From Rugalucina vietnamica (Eukaryota > Mollusca > Bivalvia > Lucinida > Lucinidae): DNA of 64,000 nt. The stretch spans positions 61,807,817-61,871,816 of the forward strand of contig OZ024872.1 in the NCBI GenBank assembly GCA_964017185.1. The letters run 5' to 3'. Positions within the stretch are counted from its first letter, which is position 1. Each line of letters begins with the position of its first letter. Shown here one piece after another: positions 49,501-59,786 of this stretch. Position numbers and translations under genes: made by a program. The notes under the pieces are model-generated. The model was not told the DNA's origin. It ran no database searches and saw nothing but the letters and a program-made list of their open reading frames with translations.

Positions 49501-51045
49501 TCTCCGATGCTTCATGGCAAGTTTCCTTGAAATCGGTCCAGTGGTTCCGGAGAAGAAGAATTTTGAAGGGTTTTTACCATATATGGGCATGGTGGCCATG
49601 TGACCTGGATTATTTATAAACACATTGGTTCCCCCTTCCTATAGATGCTTCATATAAAATTTGGCTTTGATTGGCCAAGTGGTTTCAGAGAAGAAAATCT
49701 TTGAATATTTTTGTAATATACATGTATATTGCCCCAGGGTGGGGGCAGACCAACCCCTGGGGTCCAAATATTTTCTCAGAATTACCTACCTTCAGTCCAT
49801 TTGCCCATTTCCTGCAAGATTTGCCTTTCAAATGACATTTTAACAATTTTCCCCATTCAAATGCATGGGCGACCTATGTTGACCTTGCCGTAAAATAGGT
49901 CAAGGTCATAATTTATAAACACATTGTAGTACTCTAGTCCCCAATGCTTCATGCCAAGTTTCGTTGAAATTGGTCTAGTGGTTCCGGAGAAGAAGAATTT
50001 TGAAGGGTTTTTATCATATATGGGCATGGTGGCCATCTTGGTCATGTGACTTGGATTATTTATAAACACATTGATTCCCCCTTCCCATAGATGCTTCATA
50101 TAAAATTTGGCTTTGATTGGCCAAGTGGTTATAGAGAAGAAGATCTTTGAATATTTTTGTAATATACATGTATATTGCCCCGGGGTGGGGGCAGACCAAC
50201 CCCTGGGGTCAAATTTTTTGTTTAGAATTACCTACCTTCAGTCCATTTGCCCATTTCCTGCAAGATTTACCTTTCAAATGACATTTTAACAATTTTCCCC
50301 ATTCAAATGCATGGGCGACCTATGTTGACCTTGCCGTAAAATAGGTCAAGGTCATCCAAAGGTCATAATTTATAAACACATTGTAGTACTCTAGTCCCCG
50401 ATGCTTCATGGCAAGTTTCCTTGAAATCGGTCCAGTGGTTCCGGAGAAGAAGAATTTTGAAGGGTTTTTACCATATATGGGCATGGTGGCCATGTGACCT
50501 GGATTATTTATAAACACATTGGTTCCCCCTTCCTATAGATGCTTCATATAAAATTTGGCTTTGATTGGCCAAGTGGTTTCAGAGAAGAAAATCTTTGAAT
50601 ATTTTTGTAATATACATGTATATTGCCCCAGGGTGGGGGCAGACCAACCCCCAAATTTTTTCTCAGAATTACCTACCTTCAGTCCATTTGCCCATTTCCT
50701 GCAAGATTTGCCTTTCAAATGACATTCTAACAATTTTCCCCATTCAAATGCATGGGCGACCTATGTTGACTTGCCGTAAAATAGGTCAAGGTCATCCCAA
50801 GGTCATAATTTATAAACACATTGTAGTACTCTAATCCCCGATGCTTCATGCCAAGTTTCGTTGAAATCGGTCCAGTGGTTCCGGAGAAGAAGAATTTTGA
50901 AGAGTTTTTACCATATATGGCCATGGCGGCAATCTTGGTCATGTGACCTGGATTATTTATAAACACATTGGTTCCCCATTCCTATAGATGCTTCATATAA
51001 AATTTGGCTTTGATTGGCCGAGCGGTTTCAGAGAAGAGAATTTTT
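46534..51045 (-). mobile_element. long family-A cassette array, reverse orientation
   Basis: Opens AGAGGACCAATGGTCCTGTA and AACGCTCACCTGAG, then runs through about nine core units of roughly 447 bases, with no internal hairpin, to 51045, where the next cassette starts. The first units (to about 47950) have diverged; the later ones are near-identical. Confidence 0.82.
48070..50750 (-). repeat. higher-order repeat, three copies of ~894 bp
   Basis: Two alternating ~447-base monomer types recur with period 893-894, with equivalent points at 48070/48963/49857 and 48532/49426/50320. Monomer 1 has TCCCCAATGCTTCATGCC and GGCCATCTTGGTCATGTGAC; monomer 2 has TCCGATGCTTCATGGC and GGCCATGTGACCTGG. Copies are near-identical across periods, but the two monomers differ more from each other. 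Confidence 0.92.
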
Positions 51046-54000
51046 GACTAGAGGACCATTGGTCCTGTAGCTCACCTGAGAGATTATCACATTGTAAGCT
51101 CATGAGATTTAAACTAGAAGGAGTTTTCAGAGGAAAACATATGTCCCCCCTCTCTGCCCCAACCCACTTTTAATTTTGTAATTTTTTTTACATATAACCC
51201 TGAAAAATATATACCAACAGACATTTTAAATTAAAACCAATATATACCAACAGACATTTTAAAATATCACATGTTTCAGCTTTCCATATTCATAAAGTTT
51301 GAAGTTTTACGAAATTTACCCATCTACAATCCCAAACCAATCCTTGCCGGTATCAACTAATATGCAAAGTTTGAAGAAAATCGGTAAAAAAAAACTACTC
51401 AAGTTAGAGAGCGGAAACGAAAAAAATGCAATTTTTAACATCAATCAAGGGCCATAACTCTAAGGTCATTTGACGAAATTTACCCATCTACAATCCCAAA
51501 CCACTCCTTGCCGGTATCAACTCATATGCAAAGTTTGAAGAAAATCGGTCAAAAACTACTCAAGTTAGAGAGCGGAAACGAACAAAATGCAATTTTTAAC
51601 ATCAATCAAGGGCCATAACTCTAAGGTCGTTTGACGAAATTGACCCATCTACAATCCCAAACCACTCCTTGCCGGTATCAACTAATATGCAAAGTTTGAC
51701 GAAAATTGGTCAAAAACTACTCAAGTTAGAGAGCGGAAACGAACAAAATGCAATTTTTAACATCAATCAAGGGCCATAACTCTAAGGTCGTTTGACGAAA
51801 TTTACCCATCTACAATCCCAAACCACTCCTTGTCCGTATCAACTCATATGCAAAGTTTGAAGAAAATCTGTCAAAAACTACTCAAGTTAGGGAGCGGAAA
51901 CGAAAAAAATGCAATTTTTAACCTCAATCAAGGGCCATCACTCTAAGGTTGTTTGAAGAAATTTACCCATCTACAATCCCGAACCACTCCTTGCTGGTAT
52001 CAACTCATATGCAAAGTTTGAAGAAAAACGGTCAAAATCTACTCAAGTTAGAGAGCGGAAACGAACAAAATGCAATTTTTAACCTCAATCAAGGGCCATA
52101 ACTTGCCGGTATCAACTCATATACAAAGTTTGAAGAAAATCGGTCAAAAACTACTCAAGTTAGAGAGCGGAAACGAATGGAGACACCTGGATTTTCAAAC
52201 AGTTAATTGACCTTTGTGACCTTGAAAATTAGGTCAAGGTCACCGAAATCTAATCACTCCATTCGGCTGTCCCAATGAAGTTTCTGTGCCAGTTTGGTCT
52301 AAATCCATCCAGTGGTTCAGGAGATATTGTGCAGACAAAAAGCTACGCCGCCGCCGCCGACGCCGCCGACGGGATCCACACTAAAAACAATATGTCCCCC
52401 AACTCCTTTGGAGGGGGGACATAATTAATTGAGAATCGACCAATGAAAGTCTATGCATGGACACTATTGACCCCCGGGGCATGGCCAAATTTGACCCAGG
52501 GGCATGACTGGCACAATTTATAATGGGGACTACCAAACATTGCTACATACAAAATATAGAAGCTCTGGGCCTTTTGGTTTCAGAGAAGAAGTTTTTTTTA
52601 GTTTTTCCCATTGTAAGTCTATGGAGACTATCTACCCCCGGGGCGTTGCCAAATTTGACCCAAGGGGCATGGCTGGCACAATTTATGTAGAGGACCATTA
52701 GCCATTGCCACATACAAAATATCAAAGATGTGTGCCCTGTGGTTTCAGAGAAGAAGATTTTTGAATTTTTTCCCCATAGCAAGTTTATTGAGACTATCAA
52801 CCTCCGGGACCTGGCCAAATTTGACCCCAGGGGCATGAATGGCACAATTTATGTAGAGGACCATTAGCCATTGCTACATACCAAATTTCAAAGCTGTGGG
52901 CCTAGTGGTTTCAGAGAAGAAGATTTTTTTAGTTTTTCCTATTGTAGGTCTATGGAGAATATCGACCCCCGGGGCGTGGCCAAATTTGACCCCGGGGACA
53001 TGATTGGCACAATTTATGTAGAGGACCATTAGCCATTGCCACATACAAAATATCAAAGCTGTGGGCCCTGTGGTTTCAGAGAAGAAGATTTTTTAATTTT
53101 TTTCCCATAGTAAGTCTATGGAGACTATCAACCCCCGGGGCGTGGCCAAATTTGACCCCAGGGGCATGAATGGCACAATTTATGTAGAGGACCATTAGCC
53201 ATTGCTACATACCAAATATCAAAGCTGTTGGCCTAGGGGTTTCAGAGAAGAAATTTTTTTTAGTTTTTTTTTTTCCTATTGTAGGTCTATGGAGACTATC
53301 GACCCCCGGGGCATGGCCAAATTTGACCCCAGGGGCATGATTGGCACAATTTATGTAGAGGACCATTAGCCATTGCCACGTACAAAATATCAAACCTGTG
53401 GGCCCTGTGGTTTCAGAGAAGAAGATTTTTTAATTTTTTTCCCATAGTAAGTCTATGGAGACTATCAACCCCCGGGGCGTGGCCAAATTTGACCCCAGGG
53501 GCATGAATGGCATAATTTATGTAGAGGACCATTAGCCATTGCTACATACCAAATATCAAAGCTGTGGGCCTAGTGGTTTCAGAGAAGAAGATTTTTTTAG
53601 TTTTTCCAATTGTAAGTCTATGGAGACTATCCACCCCCGGGGCGTGGCCAAATTTGACCCCAGGGGCATGATTGGCACAATTTATGTAGAGGACCATTAG
53701 CCACTGCTACATACCAAATATCAAAGCTGTGGGCCTAGTGGTTTCAGAGAAGAAAATTTTTTTAGTTTTTTTCCTATTGTAGGTCTATGGAGACTATCGA
53801 CCCCCGGGCATGGCCAAATTTGACCCCAGGGGCATGATTGGCACAATTTATGTAGGGGACCATTAGCCATTGCCACACACCAAATATCAAAGCTGTGGGC
53901 CCTGTGGTTTCAGAGAAGAAGATTTTTTAATTTTTTTCCCATAGTAAGTCTATGGAGACTATCGCCCCCCCGGGGCGTGGCCAAATTTGACCCCAGGGGC

Positions 54001-54347
54001 ATGAATGGCACAATTTATGTAGAGGACCATTAGCCATTGCTACATACCAAATATCAAAGCTGTGGGCCTAGTGGTTTCAGAGAAGAAGATTTTTTTAGTT
54101 TTTCCCAGACCTATCTGTTGCCATGGAAACCACAATTTTGATACAATCTGCTCCAAAACCTAATGCCATCAATCCCCCAACCCAATTATGGTTCACATTA
54201 AATTTGATCAAGATCGGCCTACTAGCTTCAGAAATATTCTTCTTTGAAATTGTGGACGGACTACGACGACGACGGACGACGGACGACGACGACGGACGCC
54301 TGCCTATCCTATAAGCTCACCTGTGAGCCTTTGGCTCAGGTGTGCTA
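51046..54347 (-). mobile_element. family-A-ended cassette with ~167-bp CCCCCGGGGC core, carrying an insertion
   Basis: The ends are the family's: GAGGACCATTGGTCCTGTAG and CTCACCTGAG on the left, and CTCACCTGTGAGCCTTTGGC with CAGGTGTGCT on the right after a CGACGACGGACGACGG tract. The core is about ten units of 164-170 bases: GGCCAAATTTGACCCC, GAGGACCATTAGCCATTGC and GGTTTCAGAGAAGAAGATTT. The insertion at 51114-52424 breaks the left part. Without it the cassette is about 1,990 bases. Confidence 0.85.
51114..52424. mobile_element. 1.31-kb nested element with 161-bp tandem core and GCC tract
   Basis: The copy at 54348-56337 shows the empty site (ATTTAAATTAATTGAG), so the insertion limits are clear. 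It starts CTAGAAGGAG and ATATGTCCCCCC. Five to six units of 161-164 bases follow (CCCATCTACAATCCCAAACC, AGAGAGCGGAAACGAAC), then a CGCCGCCGCCGACG tract and a terminal hairpin ATGTCCCCCAACTCC / GGAGGGGGGACAT. The architecture copies the host cassette, but with different sequence. Confidence 0.88.
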
Positions 54348-56337
54348 ACTAGAGGACCATTGGTCCTGTAGCTCACCTGAGAGATTATCACATTGTAAGC
54401 TCATGAGATTTAAATTAATTGAGAATCGACCAATGAAAGTCTATGCATGGACACTATTGACCCCCGGGGCATGGCCAAATTTGACCCAGGGGCATGACTG
54501 GCACAATTTATAATGGGGACTACCAAACATTGCTACATACAAAATATAGAAGCTCTGGGCCTTTTGGTTTCAGAGAAGATTTTTGTTAGTTTTTCCCATT
54601 GTAGGTCTATGGAGACTATCTACCCCCGGGGCGTGGCCAAATTTGACCCCAGGGCCATGGCTGGCATAATTTATGTAGAGGACCATTAGCCATTGCCACA
54701 TACAAAATATCAAAGCTGTGTGCCCTGTGGTTTCAGAGAAGAAGATTTTTGAATTTTTTTCCCATAGCAAGTCTATTGAGACTATCAACCTCCGGGGCCT
54801 GGCCAAATTTGACCCCAGGGGCATGAATGGCACAATTTATGTAGAGGACCATTAGCCATTGCTACATACCAAATATCAAAGCTGTAGGCCTAGTGGTTTC
54901 AGAGAAGAAGATTTTTTATTTTATTTTTTTCATAGTAAGTCTATGGAGACTATCAACCCCCGGGGCGTGGCCAAATTTGACCCCAGGGGCATGAATGGCA
55001 CAATTTATGTAGAGGACCATTAGCCACTGCTACATACCAAATATCAAAGCTGTGGGCCTAGTGGTTTCAGAGAAGAAGATTTTTTTTAGTTTTTCCTATT
55101 GTAGGTCTATGGAGACTATCGACCCCCGGGGCGTGGCCAAATTTGACCCCGGGGACATGATTGGCACAATTTATGTAGAGGACCATTAGCCATTGCCACA
55201 TACCAAATATCAAAGCTGTGGGCCCTGTGGTTTCAGAGAAGAAGATTTTTTAATTTTTTTCCCATAGTAAGTCTATGGAGACTATCAACCCCCGGGGCGT
55301 GGCCAAATTTGACCCCAGGGGCATGAATGGCACAATTTATGTAGAGGACCATTAGCCATTGCTACATACCAAATATCAAAGCTGTTGGCCTAGTGGTTTC
55401 AGAGAAGAAGATTTTTTTAGTTTTTTTCCTATTGTAGGTCTATGGAGACTATCGACCCCCGGGGCGTGGCCAAATTTGACCCCAGGGGCATGATTGGCAC
55501 AATTTATGTAGAGGACCATTAGCCATTGCCACCTACAAAATATCAAAGCTGTGGGCCCTGTGGTTTCAGAGAAGAAGATTTTTTATTTTTTTTTTTCCCA
55601 TAGTAAGTCTATGGAGACTATCAACCCCCGGGGCGTGGCCAAATTTGACCCCAGGGGCATGAATGGCACAATTTATACCATTAGCCATTGCTACATACCA
55701 AATATCAAAGCTGTGGGCCTAGTGGTTTCAGAGAAGAAGATTTTTTTAGTTTTTCCAATTGTAAGTCTATGGAGACTATCGACCCCCGGGGCGTGGCCAA
55801 ATTTGACCCCAGGGGCATGGCTGGCACAATTTATGTAGAGGACCATTAGCCATTGCCAGATACCAAATATCAAAGCTGTGGGCCCTGTGGTTTCAGAGAA
55901 GAAGATTTTTTAATGTTTTTCCCATAGTAAGTCTATGGAGACTATCGACCCCCCGGGGCGTGGCCAAATTTGACCCCAGGGGCACGAATGGCACAATTTA
56001 TGTAGAGGACCATTAGCCATTGCTACATACCAAATATCAAAGCTGTGGGCCTAGTGGTTTCAGAGAAGAAGATTTTTTTAGTTTTTCCCATTGTAAGTCT
56101 ATGGGACCTATCTGTTGCCATGGAAACCACAATTTTGATACAATCTGCTCCAAAACCTAATGCCATCAATCCCCCAACCCAATTATGGTTCACATTAAAT
56201 TTGATCAAGATCGGCCTACTAGCTTCAGAAATATTCTTCTTTGAAATTGTGGACGGACGACGGACGGACGACGACGGACGACGGATGCCTGCCTATCCTA
56301 TAAGCTCACCTGTGAGCCTTCGGCTCAGGTGAGCTAA
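54348..56337 (-). mobile_element. family-A-ended cassette with ~167-bp core, uninterrupted tandem partner
   Basis: Directly abuts and closely matches 51046-54347 minus its insertion: same first units (AATTGAGAATCGACCAATG), about ten 167-base core units, the same closing GTTGCCATGGAAACCAC segment, a GACGACGG tract and the hairpin CTCACCTGTGAGCCTTCGGC with CAGGTGAGCTAAAAA. Confidence 0.87.
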
Positions 56338-56339
56338 AA

Positions 56340-57350
56340 ATGGAAAAAAGTTGTAAGATTCTGAAATCAATTTGGACTCCAGAGGTTTTATCTGCCCCTG
56401 CCCTGGGGCTGCTCTTGGGCTGCGTGCATATACTAATATATGCATTTATATTCAACCTTCTTTCCAACTGAAACAAAACAAATTTTATATGTTCATTCCT
56501 TGGAACTTGAAGAACAAAATTTTGATAAGTGGTAATAAATGCTGCCTTGGTCATACATGATAAAACCTTTAAAATTCATGTTCTCAAGAATCCAAACACT
56601 TGTGATTATTATGTGCAATTTTTATAAAAAAGATATTATTTTACGTTTTTAAATGAGATCAGGTTCAGGGATCTAGGAAAAGTAGCACTGAAGATTAATT
56701 TTGTGAGAACAATTCTATTTTTAGCTTTGCATTAAGGATAGCCATCGAAACCATGCATTTTATACAGTTCAAATCATTGTTAATGCACCCTAGGGGGGCC
56801 GGGGATAGCGGGGACTTGGCGGGGCTAAAGTGCCAGGTTTTAACCTCTGATGGGTCCTGGCAGTGCCGGGGATGTGCCAGGGTTTTGATTTCTCACCAGT
56901 ACACGGCCACATTATTTCAAATTAGATATTAATTGTATTTTTAACATTTGACTTTGATTACTGTTATGGTCCTTATTTAATTTGCAAATGTACCTGTACT
57001 TTAACATGCATAAATTCAAGCCCCTCTCTCATATTTCAATTTCATCAGGACAACTAGCAGCTGTTGTTCCACATTATTGTCAGCCTCCGGGGAGCCGGGG
57101 CCTTTAGCAGAGATTTTACCACAAAGATGACCCTGCAGTGCCTGGCTTTTAGCGGAGCTTTAGAAATTGAAAATTTAAAAGCCCTGCTATTGCCCGGCCC
57201 TAGAGGAGCCGGGGATACAAATGACTGGTGCTTGAAAAGTATAAATGAACAATCTGACAGCAACAAGTATTTTTTCTAGGATTGCAAGTTATGTTATATT
57301 AACCCCCTATCTATAATATACTAGAATCTGTCTAATTTGTTGATATTTAT
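56340..57350. other. non-coding stretch with a relic repeat and GC-rich patches
   Basis: 56630-56790 is a diverged relative of the 2.07-kb family (GAAACCATGCATTTTATACAG). Two GC-rich patches (56788-56885 and 57083-57215) share GAGCCGGGG / GGGGCCGGGGATA wording. No gene recognised. Confidence 0.5.
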
Positions 57351-57354
57351 AAAA

Positions 57355-57592
57355 TTGAGCCACCGCATGGGAAACCCAACAATCTGCATATGCGAAAACA
57401 AAGACGCAGATTAGCTTTGCGGTAACCGCGAAACTAATCAGCGTCTTTGTTTTCGCTACAGGGATAGTACACTTCCTCTTCTACTTAAATCCGAAATTCC
57501 AAGCTTCTAGCTCTTTTCTGTGCTTGTACAGTTTGGTTTGTGTCGGACCAGTTCAGAGACCACATTGTTGGTTTTCCCACAAGGCGGCTCAA
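57355..57592. mobile_element. MITE of the TTGAGCCGCC family, complete
   Basis: Ends TTGAGCCACCGCATGGG and GGCGGCTCAA are inverted. The internal hairpin mirrors GCGAAAACAAAGACGCAGAT and TAGCTTTGCGGT around AACC. Length about 238. Confidence 0.9.
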
Positions 57593-57748
57593 ATACAGGG
57601 AATCAGGTTATCTGTCAAGTTGTTTATGATACATTTCATGATATATGATGTTAAATGTGTCCATTTTCACTTTCACTTTCAAAATAAAGGCTAAATTTTG
57701 ATGGATTTTGATAAGTATAATGAGCCAGATAACAGGAATACAGTAATT

Positions 57749-58935
57749 TTAGCTCACCTGAGCCCATGTCTCAAAAGGCCAGCTTCAAGGATGGTAATCA
57801 AGCCTGCATCCGCCCAAACATTCAAACATTAATATCTCTAAAGCCACTGGGTCAGTTGCAATAAAATTTTATCTGAACCATCATTGGGGTAGGGTAAAGG
57901 ATGTATTAGGTTTTGGGCCAGGTTGGATCAGAACTCTGGTTTCCATGGCAACAGACAGCTTCTGTAGAATGGGAATAACATTTTTTTTTCTGAAACCACA
58001 AGACCAAGAGCTTTCATATTTTATTTGTAGCAATGTATGGTAAGCTTCTTTATAATATAAAACCCAACCATGCCCATGGGGTCCATACATGCTCTTCGCG
58101 CGGGGCGTCATTATCTGCCATAAGCTTATAGATGGGAAATACTATAAGCTTCCATGAAGACATTTTTTCTGAAACCACAAGGCCCAGATCTTTTATATTT
58201 TGTGTGTAGCAATGCATAGTAATACTCTTTATAAAATCTGAAGGCATAGTCTATTTAGACCCCCAAGGTCACAGTTGGCAGGATTTATAAAGAGGATTAC
58301 TATAAATTGCGATACACAATATATAAAAGGTTTTGATCTTGTGGTTTCGGAGAAGATTTTTTTCTATGTTTTTCTCATTGTAAGTATATGGGAGCTAAAG
58401 CCCCACCCCCCAGGGTGGGGCCATTTTTGAATCAAGGGGCAAGATCAGCAGGATTTATGTAGAGCTCCATATATTATAACATTGCTGCTTACTAAATATA
58501 CAAGCTTTGATTCTTGTCATTTCAGAGAAAAAAAAATTTCATGTATTTCCAATTAAAAACCTATGGCATATAATGATGTCCCAGTTTGTGGCCCGTGTCG
58601 ACCCCTGGGGCATGACTGGCAGGGTTAATGAAGAGGATTACTATACATTGCTACGCATAAAGTATTAAACCTCTAAGCCTTGTGGTTTCTGAGAAGATGT
58701 TTTTCCTCTTTCTCAGTTATAGCTATCTGTTGCCATGGAAACCAACGTCAGTTCTGGTCAAAAACCTAATGCAACCTTTCCCACACCACAATAATGCTTC
58801 AGACAAAATTTAATTATAATTGGCCTAGTGGCCTAAGAGATATTTCTGTTAGAAAGTGTGGATGGACACACACATGCAATCACGGATGGTAGTCACCTTG
58901 AGTACCATCCTATAAGCTCGTTCAGGTGAGCTAAA
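57749..58935 (+). mobile_element. diverged family-A-ended cassette with a third core type
   Basis: Begins TTAGCTCACCTGAGCCCATG and ends TTCAGGTGAGCTAAAAAAAC. Core units of about 180-200 bases carry TTGTGGTTTCGGAGAAGATT and a TTGCCATGGAAACCA segment, as in the neighbouring cassettes. Confidence 0.7.
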
Positions 58936-59166
58936 AAAACTACTATACATGTATTTCTATAGTTGTATATAGGGCCATGAAAAAAATAAGTATTAAAAAC
59001 ATCTGGAATCTTGAATTTATTTATAACCACACCAATATTATGACTAGCATTTTGTCTGGCAATGTATTAAACAAGGCTTGTTCCGAATCGAAAGAAAACA
59101 ATCACAGTTACATCAAAAGGGTGAACCAGTATTCTAAACACAGTACACAAACCTTAAGAACTAAAA

Positions 59167-59404
59167 TTGAGCCGCCTCATGGGAAAACCAACAATCTGCA
59201 TATGCGAAAACAAAGACGCAGATCAGCTTCGCGGCAACCGCGAAGCTGATCAGCGCCTTTGTTTTCGCTACACGGATAGTACACTTCCTCTTCTTTTTAA
59301 ATCCTAAATTTCAAGCTTCAAGCCTGCTTCTGTGACTGTACAGCCCGATTTGTGCCGGACCTGTTCAGAAACCACATTTTTGGTTTTCCCACGAGGCCGC
59401 TCAA
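59167..59404. mobile_element. MITE of the TTGAGCCGCC family, complete
   Basis: Very similar to 57355-57592, with a near-perfect internal hairpin (CGCAGATCAGCTTCGCGG / CCGCGAAGCTGATCAGCG). The right end GGCCGCTCAA differs by one base from the inverted left end. Confidence 0.9.
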
Positions 59405-59638
59405 ATATAGGCTTATTCGGATTGCATCATCTCGTACTTATCATTTTGGTGCAACAACTTTTATTTTATGTTGGTTGAGTAATTACGAATCAACAATACT
59501 AATGTTTGCTTTCAAATACAAAATAAACAAAAACCCTGTATTTCAACATCACTGGATATACATGGAAAAAATTTAGCACATCTATAGAAAAGAATCATTA
59601 ACTCATTTAAAGCCTAGCATCCCTTTTATGGGACATAG

Positions 59639-59705
59639 GCAAACAGAATAGCCCCAGATGTGACGCTGCAGAACGCGGCGTCCCATCTGGGGCTATTCTG
59701 TTTGC
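59639..59705. repeat. hairpin GCAAACAGAATAGCCCCAGA
   Basis: Arms of 22 bases (59639-59660 and 59684-59705) match perfectly around a GC-rich loop. It sits just left of a cassette start and may be part of another MITE. Confidence 0.8.
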
Positions 59706-59786
59706 TTTGAGAATTTTCATCGAAAAATTGAATAAAATTTGAAAATCCGACCTGAAGCCCCTAATAAGAGCTGTCGCAGGACAGCG

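Noticed and set aside
45252-50966. Recurrent 60-144-codon frames in both strands (for example starting MALIGQ or MFINNPGH)
   Set aside because: They recur once per satellite unit, shift with unit indels and show no protein family; they are repeat translations.
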